From assembly GCA_036262075.1 (NCBI GenBank), contig DATAJO010000004.1, forward strand, positions 124,001 to 188,000: a stretch of 64,000 nt of DNA, read 5' to 3'. A program made the translations under genes and the position numbers. Shown here piece by piece: positions 35,824 to 44,655 of the stretch. The notes below the pieces were generated by a model. It did not search any database, had not been told where the DNA came from, and saw only the letters and a program-made list of their open reading frames with translations. Numbering within the stretch: position 1 is the stretch's first letter; every line of letters begins with the position of its first letter. This DNA is from JACDBZ01 sp036262075. GTDB taxonomy: Bacteria > Chloroflexota > Limnocylindria > QHBO01.

Positions 35824-36620
35824 GCCGCTTCGCCGATCGCGTCGTCTTCGTGTCCGGCTCGACCGGGATGGCGGCGTCGGCGGCCCGTGCCCTCGCCGCC
35901 GAGGGCGCGCGCGTCTTCGTCGCCTCGCACACCGAGGACCACGCCCGCGGCCTGGCCGAGGAGATCGGCGGCAGCGCGGCCTGGGCCACCGCGGACCTCG
36001 GCGTCGAGGCCGACGTCGAGACCGCGTTCGAGCGGTGCGTCGCGCAGTTCGGGCGGCTCGACGGCCTCTACCACGTGGCCGGCATCAGCGGCCGCCGCTT
36101 CGGCGACGGCCTCGCCCACGAGGCGACTCTCACCGGCTGGGAGACGGTGCTGCGCACGAACGCGACGAGCGCCTTCCTCGCCACCCGTGCCGCGCTGCGC
36201 CGGATGCTCTCCCAGGAGCCCGATGCCGGCGGGAGCCGCGGCTCGATCGTGCTCATGTCGAGCGTCCTCGCCCGCCATCCGTCGCCGGAGCTCTTCGGGA
36301 CGCATGCCTACGCCGCGAGCAAGGGCGCGATCGAGGCCTTCACGCGCGCCACGGCGGCCGCGTACGCCGGCGACGGCATCCGGATCAACGCCGTCGCGCC
36401 GGCGCTCGTCGCCACGCCGATGAGCCGCCGCGCGCAGGACGACCCCGCGATCGTCGCCTACCTTCGCGAGAAGCAGCCGCTGGCCGGCGGACCCGTCGAG
36501 GCCGATGCGGTCACCCCGCTCGTCCTCGCCCTCTTGGGCCCGGAGACGAGCATGGTCACCGGGCAGGTCATCGACGTCGACGGCGGATGGGGCGTCAGCG
36601 AGCCTCGGCCTCGGGACTGA
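35820..36620 (+). CDS. SDR-family oxidoreductase
   Basis: A 266-residue short-chain dehydrogenase. Catalytic Ser in VLMSSVLA, Tyr/Lys in HAYAASKGA and the ending MVTGQVIDVDGGWGVS are normal. The cofactor loop is SGSTGMA instead of TGxxxGIG, an unusual variant. It closes the four-gene unit and overlaps the convergent GntR gene by 26 bases at the 3' end. Confidence 0.85.
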   Translation: MSRFADRVVFVSGSTGMAASAARALAAEGARVFVASHTEDHARGLAEEIGGSAAWATADLGVEADVETAFERCVAQFGRLDGLYHVAGISGRRFGDGLAHEATLTGWETVLRTNATSAFLATRAALRRMLSQEPDAGGSRGSIVLMSSVLARHPSPELFGTHAYAASKGAIEAFTRATAAAYAGDGIRINAVAPALVATPMSRRAQDDPAIVAYLREKQPLAGGPVEADAVTPLVLALLGPETSMVTGQVIDVDGGWGVSEPRPRD

Positions 36621-37347
36621 TCGGCACCGGCAGGTCGGGGACCTCGAAGCGCACGTCGATCGCGTAGCGCGCCGCGGCGTAGCGCGACTCCGTCGCCTCC
36701 ACCGGCTTCCCCGCGCCGTCGAGGATGACCCGGCGCTCGACGAGCATCGGCTCACCGCGCGCCACGCGGAGGTGCCGCGCGTCGGCCGCGGTGGCCGCCT
36801 CGGCGCTCACGGTCGCCGTGCCGCGCCGCAGCAGCCAGCCGGCAGCGGCGAGCACCGCGTGCAGCGACTCGACGCGCAGGTCGGCGGCCATGACCGCCGG
36901 CGAGGTGCCGCCGACGAGCTGGGCGCGCTCGAGGGCGATCGGCTGCCCATCCGCGCAGCGCACGCGCTGGAGGAGGACGACCGGCTGACCGATGAGCAGG
37001 CCGAGGAGGCCTGCCGCCGCGGCATCGGCCGGGCGGATCTCGCGGGTCAGCACGATCGACGAGGGCACGCGCCCCTGGCGACGGATCTCCTCGCTGAAGC
37101 TCATGAGCCGATCCGCCCGGCGGTGGGCCGCCGGCTCGGCCACGTAGCTGCCGCGCCCGGGGACCCGCGAGACGAGCCCCTCCTCGGCCAGCCGGTGCAT
37201 CGCCTCGCGCGCCGTCATGCGGCTGACCCCGAACTCGAGGCACAGCTCGGCCTCCGACGGCAGGCGGTCGCCGGGTCGCAGCGTCGCGATCCGGCCGCGC
37301 AGGGCGCGCTCGATCTCGCGATAGCGTGGGCCGGTGGACGCGCTCAC
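36595..37347 (-). CDS. GntR-family regulator with UTRA domain (HutC subfamily)
   Basis: A 250-residue regulator. Residues about 8-75 form the winged helix (YREIERALRGRI, RLPSEAELCLEFGVSRMTAREAMHRLAEEGLV, split by the loop GDR) and the rest a UTRA effector domain (LQRVRCADGQPIALERAQL). HutC-type regulators bind phosphorylated sugars and recognise GTCTAGAC-like sites; exactly such a palindrome occurs at 46786-46797 upstream of this ten-gene operon. GTG start overlaps the kinase stop (GTGA). It is the last gene of the operon, so regulation is probably autogenous. Confidence 0.9.
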   Translation of the reverse strand: MSASTGPRYREIERALRGRIATLRPGDRLPSEAELCLEFGVSRMTAREAMHRLAEEGLVSRVPGRGSYVAEPAAHRRADRLMSFSEEIRRQGRVPSSIVLTREIRPADAAAAGLLGLLIGQPVVLLQRVRCADGQPIALERAQLVGGTSPAVMAADLRVESLHAVLAAAGWLLRRGTATVSAEAATAADARHLRVARGEPMLVERRVILDGAGKPVEATESRYAAARYAIDVRFEVPDLPVPISPEAEAR

Positions 37348-38276
37348 GAGGCGAGGCGCGAGGGCGTGACGGCGGCCACCGAGGCGCCGTGCACGCCGGC
37401 GCCGATCGCCCCGGCCCACGGCCCGAGCTCGGCCGGCACGATCTCGAGCTGCGCAAGGTCGGTGACATGGACGCGTCGCCGCACCTCGGCCCGCACCGGC
37501 TCGAGGAGCAGGTCGCCGGCCTGCGCCACGCCGCCGCCGATCACGACCCGCTCGGGGGTGAGTGTCACCGCCACGTTCGCGACCGCGATGCCCAGCCACG
37601 ACCCGATCCGGGCCAGCCCGGCGATCGCGGTCTCGTCGCCGGCGCGTGCCGCGCGCACGGCCTCCTCGGGCGTATCGGTGCCGCAGGCGGCGGCGATTCG
37701 ATCGGCCCGGGCGAACGCCTCCAGGCAGCCACGGTTGCCGCAGGTGCACGGTGGCCCATCCGGCAGGAGCGTCTGGTGCCCCAGCTCGCCGCCGGTGCCG
37801 TCGTGGCCGAAATGGACGTGCCCGTCGACGACGACGACGCCGCCGACCCCGGTGCCGAGCACGAAGCCCGCCATCGTCCGGCAGCCGCGACCGGCACCGA
37901 GCCACAGCTCGGCCAGGCCGAAGGCACGCGCGTCGTTGACGAGGCGCACCGGCATCCCGACCCGCCGTCCGAGCTCGGCCACGACCGGCAGGTTCGTCCA
38001 TTCCGGCGGCAGGTTGGGCAGGAACGTCGTCGTGCCGCGCTCCGCGTCGTACAGGCCCGGGACGCCGACCCCGACCGTCCCCGGTGCATCGGCTCCGGCG
38101 GACGCCTCGCCGACGAGCGCAGCCATGCGGTCGAGGACCGCATCGGCCCCTTCGTCAGCCCCGGTGGGGGTCTGCCCGCGATCCCGGATGCTCCACGCGT
38201 CGCCCCGCCGCTCGAGGAGCGCCCATTTCAGGTTCGTGGCGCCGAGGTCGAGGCCGAGGTGGCGGGACGCGTCCAT
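37344..38276 (-). CDS. ROK-family sugar kinase
   Basis: A 310-residue sugar kinase. ATP-binding and ROK motifs: LGLDLGATNLKWALL, VNDARAFGLAELWLG (catalytic Asp), GFVLGTGVGGVVVVDG, GGELGHQTL and the zinc motif CTCGNRGCLEAFA. No DNA-binding domain precedes it, so it is a kinase and not a regulator. It would phosphorylate the sugar imported by the ABC system. ATG 38276 was chosen; a GTG two codons upstream is possible. It lies 8 bases after the permease stop. Confidence 0.9.
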   Translation of the reverse strand: MDASRHLGLDLGATNLKWALLERRGDAWSIRDRGQTPTGADEGADAVLDRMAALVGEASAGADAPGTVGVGVPGLYDAERGTTTFLPNLPPEWTNLPVVAELGRRVGMPVRLVNDARAFGLAELWLGAGRGCRTMAGFVLGTGVGGVVVVDGHVHFGHDGTGGELGHQTLLPDGPPCTCGNRGCLEAFARADRIAAACGTDTPEEAVRAARAGDETAIAGLARIGSWLGIAVANVAVTLTPERVVIGGGVAQAGDLLLEPVRAEVRRRVHVTDLAQLEIVPAELGPWAGAIGAGVHGASVAAVTPSRLAS

Positions 38277-38284
38277 CGCCACGC

Positions 38285-39271
38285 TCAGGAGTCGGCGGTG
38301 ATGCGCGTGTACGCCGCCGCCACGGCCAGGATGATGGCGCCGAACAGGATCTGCCGCACCGGCTCCGGCGCGTCGAGCACGCTGAGGAGGGTCGTCAGGA
38401 CGGTGAGGATGATCGCGCCCAGGATCGAGCCCGCGTACCCGCCGCGACCGCCGAAGATCGACGTCCCGCCGACGACCGCGGCCGCGACGGACGGGAGCAG
38501 GTAGGGATCGACGAGGCGCGGGGTGGCGCTGCCGATGACGCCCGCGTAGATGAGGCCGGCGATCCCGGCCAGGACCGCGGACAGGACGTACAGGACGACG
38601 AGCACCCACCCGACCCGAACGCCGGCCAGCCGTGCCGCGACCTCGTTGTCGCCGACGGCGTACAGCAGCCGGCCGTACCCCGAGCCGCGGAGGCCGAGGA
38701 GGACGAGGATCGCCAGCGGCACGAACAGGACGAGGCTGTTCGGCAGGAACCCGAACAGCGTCTGCCCGCCGAGCTCGCGAATCTCGGGTGGGACGCGCGT
38801 GCCGCCCGCGATATTCGCGCGCTGGTAGACGTTCACCGCGCCCGACACGATCAGGCTCATGCTGATCGTCATGATCAGCGGGTGGACGCGGAAGAGGCCG
38901 ATGCCGATGCCGTTCACCAGCCCGACCAGCGCGGCCGGCACGAGGGCGATGAGCGAGGCGTTGAGCCACCCCACGTCGCCGACGAAGGTGGCCATGACGT
39001 ACGAGGCCATCGACGCCACCACGGCCACCGACAGGTCGATGCCGCCGGTCAGCATCGTCAGCGTCTGGCAGGCGGCGAGGATGGCGAGCGGGACCGCGAA
39101 GCGGAGCGTGCTCGAGGCCCAGCTGGCGGTGACGATGCCGGGCTGCACGATCTGCAGCACGAGGACGAGGAGGCCGAGCAGGATGAGGAGCGGCACGATC
39201 GGGCGGTCCCGGAGCCAGGACCTGGCATCGCCGAACGCCGAGCGGCGCGGGACCGCCGCGTCCGCCGTCAT
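38285..39271 (-). CDS. Sugar ABC transporter permease (RbsC/BPD_transp_2 type), second
   Basis: A 328-residue integral membrane protein with about nine hydrophobic segments. The family signature LTMLTGGIDLSVAVVASMASY near residue 70-90 and the GGTSIFGGRGGYAGSILGAIIL loop that contacts the ATPase are clear. It forms a heterodimer with the upstream permease. Its ATG overlaps the previous stop. Confidence 0.92.
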   Translation of the reverse strand: MTADAAVPRRSAFGDARSWLRDRPIVPLLILLGLLVLVLQIVQPGIVTASWASSTLRFAVPLAILAACQTLTMLTGGIDLSVAVVASMASYVMATFVGDVGWLNASLIALVPAALVGLVNGIGIGLFRVHPLIMTISMSLIVSGAVNVYQRANIAGGTRVPPEIRELGGQTLFGFLPNSLVLFVPLAILVLLGLRGSGYGRLLYAVGDNEVAARLAGVRVGWVLVVLYVLSAVLAGIAGLIYAGVIGSATPRLVDPYLLPSVAAAVVGGTSIFGGRGGYAGSILGAIILTVLTTLLSVLDAPEPVRQILFGAIILAVAAAYTRITADS

Positions 39272-40257
39272 GTCGCCCTCCGCCGCCGGAGCGTGAGGTA
39301 GGCGCCGATCATCACGACCGCGACCATGATCACGCCCTGCACCACGGTCGAGAAGGCCGGCTCCACGCCGAGGAAGGTCAGGTCGGCGCGGATGAGGCCG
39401 AGGATGTAGATGCCGACGATCGGCCCCAGCAGCCCGCCCCGCCCACCGGCCAGGCTCACGCCGCCGAGGACGATGGCCGCCACGCTGAGCAGGAGGTACG
39501 GCCCGGGGATCGGCGTGCCGATGCCCGTGCTCGCCGTGAGCGACAGCCCGCCGAGCGACGCGAACAGCCCGGTCAGGGCGTAGGCCGCGATCTTCGTGCG
39601 GGCGATGTCGACGCCGCTCCGGAACGCCGCCAGCTGGTCGGAGCCGATGGCGTAGATCGACAGCCCGAGACGCGATCGGCGCAGCGGGATCCAGATGGCG
39701 AAGACGATGACCAGGAGCAGGACGAGCGCCATCGGCAGGTAGTCGACGACCAGCCCGCCCTTGATGGCATCGTTCAGCCAGTCCACCGAGCCACCGCCGG
39801 GCGTGCCGAGGACGAGGAGCGCGGCGCCGGCCCACACGAACAGCATGGCCAGCGTGACGACGATGTCGGGCACCCGGCTCAGGACGACGAGCGCGCCGTT
39901 CACCGTCCCGATCGCCAGGCCGATGACGAGGACGAGGAGCACGATCGGCACCGCCAGCTCCGGATAGCTCTCCAGCAGGACGGCGGCGATGACGTTGGTC
40001 AGCGCCATGACCGAGCCGACGGACAGGTCGATGCCGCCCGAGATGACGACGATCGCCTGGCCGACCGCGGCGAACGCGACCGGCAGCGACGCGATGGCGA
40101 GGGCATCGAGCCGGTAGTTCTCACGGAGGAGGACGGTGAAGACGTACAGGGCCACGAAGATGACGATGAGCGCCACCGTCCAGACGTCGCTCTGGATCAG
40201 ACGGGCGATTGCGCCGCGCGCCGAGGCGCGCTCGAGCCGGCTCGAGTCGGCGGTCAT
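39268..40257 (-). CDS. Sugar ABC transporter permease (RbsC/BPD_transp_2 type), first
   Basis: A 329-residue membrane permease paralogous to the next gene. It contains AIVVISGGIDLSVGSVMALTN and GGVSLAGGRGGLLGPIVGIYIL, the two conserved permease blocks, and ends in a basic LRRRRAT tail. Two non-identical permeases with one double ATPase are typical for autoinducer-2, erythritol or other ribose-type systems. Overlaps the ATPase gene by ATGA. Confidence 0.92.
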   Translation of the reverse strand: MTADSSRLERASARGAIARLIQSDVWTVALIVIFVALYVFTVLLRENYRLDALAIASLPVAFAAVGQAIVVISGGIDLSVGSVMALTNVIAAVLLESYPELAVPIVLLVLVIGLAIGTVNGALVVLSRVPDIVVTLAMLFVWAGAALLVLGTPGGGSVDWLNDAIKGGLVVDYLPMALVLLLVIVFAIWIPLRRSRLGLSIYAIGSDQLAAFRSGVDIARTKIAAYALTGLFASLGGLSLTASTGIGTPIPGPYLLLSVAAIVLGGVSLAGGRGGLLGPIVGIYILGLIRADLTFLGVEPAFSTVVQGVIMVAVVMIGAYLTLRRRRAT

Positions 40258-41765
40258 GCGGCACTTCCCGCGGGTCGCGATTCGAGGCCATGCGCCGCGC
40301 GCAGCAGCGTCGGCTCGTCGGCCGCGGCGGCGGCTAGCTCATGCACCACGCGCCCGCCGAAGATGACGATGGCCCGGTCGCAGACCCGATGGATCTCGTC
40401 GAGCTCCGAGGTGAACAGCAGCACGGCCGCGCCGCCCTCCGCGAGCTCGCGCGTCAGGGCGTAGATCTCCCGCTTCGTCCGGATGTCGATGCCGCGCGTC
40501 GGGTCGTAGAACAGGTACGTCCGCACGCCCGCGTCGAGCCAGCGGGCGATCGTCACCTTCTGCTGGTTGCCGCCCGACAGCCGCCGCACCTCCGACTGGG
40601 CGCGCGTGTCGATCTGGAGCCGCTCGATGGCCCGGCGCACGATCGCCCGTTCACGGCGCGGGTTGATCGGCCCCCACCGGCTGGGGCGCGCGACCCGCGG
40701 CAGCGTGACGTTCTCGGCCACCGGGCGCTGCATGAGGAGGGCGGCGGAGCGATCGGCGGGGACGAGCACGATGCCGGCACGAATGGCATCGGCAGGATGG
40801 CCGAACCGGGCGGGCGCGCCATCGACGAGCAGCTCGCCGGCCGCCGGACGGCGTTGGCCCGAGAGGACCTCGAACAGCTCGTCCTGGCCCTGGCCCTCGA
40901 GCGCCACGAGGCCGAGGACCTCCCCGGCGTGGAGGTCGAAGGAGACGTCCTGCAGCTGCCTGCCGGCCGCGACGCCCTGGACCGCCAGCCGCGGTGGAGC
41001 GTCGCCGACGCGCGACGGCATCGGGGTCCTCGTCACGGCGGTGGGATCCCCGGGCGCTCGTGGCTCGTCGGATCCCGGCCCGAGCATCAGCGACACGATG
41101 TCGTCCGCGGCGCCGGGCGTGACGTCGACCACGCCGACGGTGGCGCCGTTGCGCAGCACCGTCGCCCGGTCGCACAGGCCGGCGACCTCGAGCATCCGGT
41201 GCGAGATGAAGATCACGGATCGGTCGGTGCCCCGGAAGCGTTTGATGGCCTCGATGACGCCCGCCGTCAGGTCCGCCGGCAATGCCGCCGTCATCTCGTC
41301 GAGGAGCAGGACGTCCGGCTCGATCGCCAGCGCGCGGGCGAAGTCGATGACGCGCAGCGTGGCCAGTGGCAGTGTTCCGGCCATCGCCCGCAGGTCGAGC
41401 CTGCCGATGCCGAGCGGCTCGAGCTGGGCCCGAAAGGCGTCGACCGGGGTCTCGGTGAGCGCCAGGTTCTCGAGCACGGTGAGATCCGGGACGATCGCCG
41501 GCTCCTGGTAGACCGATACGAGCCCGCTGCGACGAGCCTCGGCCGGCGAGTGCGCCCGCCGCCGCTCGCCCTTGAGGACGATATCGCCGCCATCGGGCGG
41601 CACGGCGCCGGTCAGGACCTTGACGAGCGTGCTCTTGCCGGCCCCGTTCGCTCCCATGAGGGCGTGGATCTCGCCGGGGCGGATCGCGAGTGATGCATCG
41701 CGCAGCGCCACGACGGAGCCATATCGCTTGACGACGCCGTTGGCCTCGAGGAGCAGGTCGCTCAT
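40254..41765 (-). CDS. Sugar ABC transporter ATP-binding protein (RbsA type, two ATPase domains)
   Basis: A 503-residue double ATPase. Domain 1: Walker A GANGAGKST, Walker B VLLLDEMTAALP (a Met-Thr variant of DEPT), preceded by a shortened region without the usual LSGGQ: it reads AGTLPLATLRVIDFARAL. Domain 2: degenerate Walker A ALEGQGQDELFEVLSG, signature RLSGGNQQKVTIARWL and LFYDPTRGID. The degenerate signature in domain 1 and the Walker A in domain 2 leave one intact composite site at most. Start at 41765 gives MSDLLLEANGVVKRYG. Confidence 0.9.
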   Translation of the reverse strand: MSDLLLEANGVVKRYGSVVALRDASLAIRPGEIHALMGANGAGKSTLVKVLTGAVPPDGGDIVLKGERRRAHSPAEARRSGLVSVYQEPAIVPDLTVLENLALTETPVDAFRAQLEPLGIGRLDLRAMAGTLPLATLRVIDFARALAIEPDVLLLDEMTAALPADLTAGVIEAIKRFRGTDRSVIFISHRMLEVAGLCDRATVLRNGATVGVVDVTPGAADDIVSLMLGPGSDEPRAPGDPTAVTRTPMPSRVGDAPPRLAVQGVAAGRQLQDVSFDLHAGEVLGLVALEGQGQDELFEVLSGQRRPAAGELLVDGAPARFGHPADAIRAGIVLVPADRSAALLMQRPVAENVTLPRVARPSRWGPINPRRERAIVRRAIERLQIDTRAQSEVRRLSGGNQQKVTIARWLDAGVRTYLFYDPTRGIDIRTKREIYALTRELAEGGAAVLLFTSELDEIHRVCDRAIVIFGGRVVHELAAAAADEPTLLRAAHGLESRPAGSAA

Positions 41766-41799
41766 CGCATCGGTCTCTGCTGGATGGAGATGGAGGAAG

Positions 41800-41829
41800 C
41801 GGGATGCCGGCGCGGACGCCGGCACCCCG
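41800..41829 (-). promoter_or_regulatory. Strong intra-operon hairpin between binding-protein and ATPase genes
   Basis: The 13-base arms 41800-41812 and 41817-41829 form a continuous GC-rich stem (one G-U pair in the RNA) around a 4-base loop. No T-run follows in the direction of transcription, so it is not a simple terminator. As in other transporter operons it may stabilise the upstream mRNA or cause partial termination so that the binding protein is made in excess. Confidence 0.6.
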
Positions 41830-41861
41830 CGAGGAGAGGTCAGGTGTGCGCGAAGGTCAGG

Positions 41862-42944
41862 TTACGGCCCTTCGCAGGCGAGGATGTCGTCCTTCGAGTA
41901 ATCGGTCCAGCCCTCGATGCTGATCCCGAGCGGCCACGTCGGATCGATGTCCGGGTCGTTCGCCGCCTCGAGGTCCGCCATCCCCTCCTCGGTGTCGTTG
42001 GCCCACAGGACGGGCTCCATGAGGACCTCCTGGCTCTCCGGCTCCTCGCCGTTGAGCAGCTGGAGGGCGAGCGTGACGCCCGCGCCGCCGACCGATGCCG
42101 GGTTCGTAACCGCGGCACCGACCAGGCCGTCGACCTCGATCAGCTGCTGGACGAAGCCGGCGTTGTCCGCGCCGACGATCGGCACGAGCTCGGCATCGGC
42201 CGCCACGAGCGCATCGACGATGACGTTGTCGATGCCCGAGGTCCAGATCCCGTCGTAGTTCTGGCCCGTGGCCAGGAAGTCGTTGATCTGCTGCGTGCCC
42301 GTGGCCTGGTCCCAACCGGTGTGGACCTCGTGCACGACGTTGATGTCCGGGTGCTCGTCGAGCGCCCGCTGGAACCCGACGTCGCGGTCGTCATCGGCCG
42401 GATGGCCGGCGAAGCCACGCATGTAGACGACGTCGCCGGAGCCGCCCATCGCCTCGAACAGCCACGTGGCGCCGAGGTAGGCGTACTCCTCCTGGTTGTT
42501 GGCGATGAGGTAGGCGCTCTCCTCGGTGACCGCCTGGTCGACCGAGATGACCGGGATGCCGGCCTCGTTCGCCTCGGCCAGGGCCTCGTTCACCGCGTCC
42601 GGGCTGACCGGGTTGACGATGATCGCGTCCACGCCCTCGGCGATGAGGTTGCGGAGGTCCTCGAGCTGCCCGGCCGCGTCGGTGTCGCGGTGGAAGACGG
42701 TCAGCTCGCTGACGTCACCCGAGGCGGCCGCCTGCGCGTTGATCGAGCAGATCATCTCCTCGCGCCAGCCGTTGTTCGTGAGCGTGTTCGACACGCCGAT
42801 GTGGTAGCCCTCGCCACCACCGCCGCCGCTCGCCGCGGCGCTCGCGCCGGCCGACGCGCCGCTGCCACCGCCGGTGCAGGCGGCGAGCGCGACGAGGCCG
42901 ACGATGCCCACGACGAGGGCTCGGCTTCGCTTGAATGGGTTCAT
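41862..42944 (-). CDS. Sugar ABC transporter substrate-binding lipoprotein
   Basis: A 360-residue periplasmic-binding-protein type 1 lipoprotein. Signal MNPFKRSRALVVGIVGLVA ends in the lipobox LAAC (Cys23), followed by a Gly/Ser/Ala linker. The mature protein has IGVSNTLTNNGWREEMICSI, the DAIIVNPVSPDAVNEAL hinge and PVISVDQAV, all typical of ribose/AI-2-type binders. AAGGAGTG is its ribosome-binding site. The ligand is not readable, although the Trp and acidic residues near the N-terminal motif are consistent with a sugar or polyol. Confidence 0.9.
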   Translation of the reverse strand: MNPFKRSRALVVGIVGLVALAACTGGGSGASAGASAAASGGGGGEGYHIGVSNTLTNNGWREEMICSINAQAAASGDVSELTVFHRDTDAAGQLEDLRNLIAEGVDAIIVNPVSPDAVNEALAEANEAGIPVISVDQAVTEESAYLIANNQEEYAYLGATWLFEAMGGSGDVVYMRGFAGHPADDDRDVGFQRALDEHPDINVVHEVHTGWDQATGTQQINDFLATGQNYDGIWTSGIDNVIVDALVAADAELVPIVGADNAGFVQQLIEVDGLVGAAVTNPASVGGAGVTLALQLLNGEEPESQEVLMEPVLWANDTEEGMADLEAANDPDIDPTWPLGISIEGWTDYSKDDILACEGP

Positions 42945-43041
42945 TCGCGTGGTCACTCCTTTGCTCCGATGCGCCGGCCCCACGGCGGAGTCCCGGCGGT
43001 CATGCGTGGAAGAGACGTCCCGTCCCGATCTGCGATGCGTG

Positions 43042-43842
43042 TCACTCACCTCCTGCTCGTTGGGCGATGGCACGGGCCACGCGCCGCGCATGCTCCCGAT
43101 AGGCCTGGTCGAACAGCTCGTTCGAGCGTTCCTCTCCGACGACCGATGCGCGCGTGATGACCGGGACCATGGCGCCCCGCTCCACGAGCAGCTCGGCCGC
43201 GCGGACCTTGATGGCGTTGACGATGGCGACCGCGGTGATCGTCGATCCGGGGCCGACCGGCGTGTCGAGGCCCGGGACGCTGCACAGCGCGTCGGCGTGG
43301 GGGGTGCACAGGTCGATGACGAGGTCGGCCTCGTCCAGCAGCCGCGTCCCCGGCTCGGCGGGAGGCTCGCCGGACATCGACTGCGCCACGGAGGTCACGG
43401 CCACGACCCGGATGCCGCGCTTCCGCGCGCCGCGGGCCATCTCGATCGGCACGGCGGTCAGCCCCGAGGCCGAGAAGACGATCATCACGTCGCTCGGGCC
43501 GAGGCTGAAATTGTCGAGGATCACCTCGGCGAGGCCGGGCGTGCGCTCGATGAACATCGCCTGGCGCTGGCCGTTGGCGCCCACCACCTGGGTGTGGAAC
43601 GTCATCGACAGCTCGACGATCGGGTTGAAGCCGGGGTACGAGCCGTAGCGCGGGAACATCTCCTCGACCGGGATGCGCGAGTGGCCGGTGCCGAAGAGAT
43701 GGACCAGCCCGTCGGCGGCGATCGCGTCCGCGCACCACCGGCTGGCCCGCTCGATCGCATCGCCCTGCGTGGCGGCCAGCCGCTCGAGCAGCGTCGATGC
43801 CTCCGAGATCCAGCGCAGCGCGGGCGCCGCGGTCGAGGTCAC
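43042..43842 (-). CDS. SIS-domain sugar-phosphate protein (UPF0309-like)
   Basis: A 266-residue SIS (sugar isomerase) domain protein. VHLFGTGHSRIPVEEMFPRYGSYPGF and VMIVFSASGLTAVPIEMARGARKRG contain the sugar-phosphate-binding Ser/Gly loops. The arrangement matches UPF0309 proteins, which lie in amino-sugar or sugar operons and are untested or poorly characterised. The start is GTG at 43842, 2 bases after the deoC stop. It may isomerise or deaminate the phosphorylated sugar before DeoC cleavage (inference). Confidence 0.82.
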   Translation of the reverse strand: MTSTAAPALRWISEASTLLERLAATQGDAIERASRWCADAIAADGLVHLFGTGHSRIPVEEMFPRYGSYPGFNPIVELSMTFHTQVVGANGQRQAMFIERTPGLAEVILDNFSLGPSDVMIVFSASGLTAVPIEMARGARKRGIRVVAVTSVAQSMSGEPPAEPGTRLLDEADLVIDLCTPHADALCSVPGLDTPVGPGSTITAVAIVNAIKVRAAELLVERGAMVPVITRASVVGEERSNELFDQAYREHARRVARAIAQRAGGE

Positions 43843-43844
43843 GA

Positions 43845-44600
43845 TCAGTACTCGCCTCCCTGGTCCGTGGCCGGGGTGGCGCTCGAGGCGCCGGCGCGCC
43901 GGGCGCGGTACGCGTCGAGGATCGGCTTCGTCTGGGTCGCGCCGATGCGGGTCACGCCGAGGTTCATGACCCGCAGCAGGTCGTCGAGCGTCCGCACGCC
44001 GCCGGCGGCCTTGACCTGGACGCGGGCCGAGGTGACGCGGCGCATGAGCGCCAGGTCCTCGTCGGTGGCGCCCGACGGCGCGAAGCCGGTCGAGGTCTTC
44101 ACGAAGTCGGCACCGGCCGCCTCGACGAGGCGCGAGCCGCGCTCCTTCTCGTCGTCGGTGAGGTAGGCGTTCTCGAGGATGACCTTGACCAGCGCCCCGG
44201 CCTCGTGGGCGACCTGCACCACGGCCGCGATGTCGTCGCGCACGTCCTGGTCGCGGCCGGAGCGCAGCGCGCCGATGGGGATGACCATGTCGAGCTCGGT
44301 CGCCCCGTTGGCCAGCGCGTCGCGGGCCTCGAACACCTTCGTCGCCGTCGTCGACGAGCCGTGCGGGAAGCCGACGACGGTGCCGACCGCGACGTCGGTG
44401 CCGTCGAGGATGGCGACGGCGCGCTTGACGTCGGCCGGCCGGACGCAGACCGAGGCGACGTCGTACTCGGCCGCCAGCCGGCAGCCTGCCTCGATGAACG
44501 CGTCGTCGAGCTCCGGCTTGAGGAGCGAGTGGTCGATCGTCTTCGCCAGCTGGCGCTCCGTGACGGTCTCGATCGTGTACGTCGGGGTGGTGGTCGTCAT
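43845..44600 (-). CDS. deoC: Deoxyribose-phosphate aldolase
   Basis: A 251-residue class I aldolase. IDHSLLKPE near the start, CVRPADVKRA, VGFPHG, KVILENAYLTDDEK with the proton-relay Lys and DFVKTSTGFAPSGAT with the Schiff-base Lys are all present. DeoC cleaves 2-deoxyribose 5-phosphate to acetaldehyde and glyceraldehyde 3-phosphate. No nucleoside genes (deoA, deoB, cdd) are nearby, so in this operon its substrate may be another deoxy-sugar phosphate produced by the dehydrogenase/isomerase/kinase set. Confidence 0.9.
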   Translation of the reverse strand: MTTTTPTYTIETVTERQLAKTIDHSLLKPELDDAFIEAGCRLAAEYDVASVCVRPADVKRAVAILDGTDVAVGTVVGFPHGSSTTATKVFEARDALANGATELDMVIPIGALRSGRDQDVRDDIAAVVQVAHEAGALVKVILENAYLTDDEKERGSRLVEAAGADFVKTSTGFAPSGATDEDLALMRRVTSARVQVKAAGGVRTLDDLLRVMNLGVTRIGATQTKPILDAYRARRAGASSATPATDQGGEY

Positions 44601-44610
44601 CGGCTCATTC

Positions 44611-44655
44611 GCTCAGGCTCACTTCGGTCAGGGTCACTTCGGTCAGGGTCACTTG
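44611..44655. repeat. Three tandem 15-bp repeats at the end of the TIM-barrel gene
   Basis: Units 44611-44625, 44626-44640 and 44641-44655 follow GGTCAGGGTCACTTC with one or two mismatches. The last unit overlaps the stop codon of the TIM-barrel isomerase gene and the others fill the gap to deoC. The repeat probably arose by slippage; its length, a multiple of three, keeps any read-through frame open. Confidence 0.75.
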
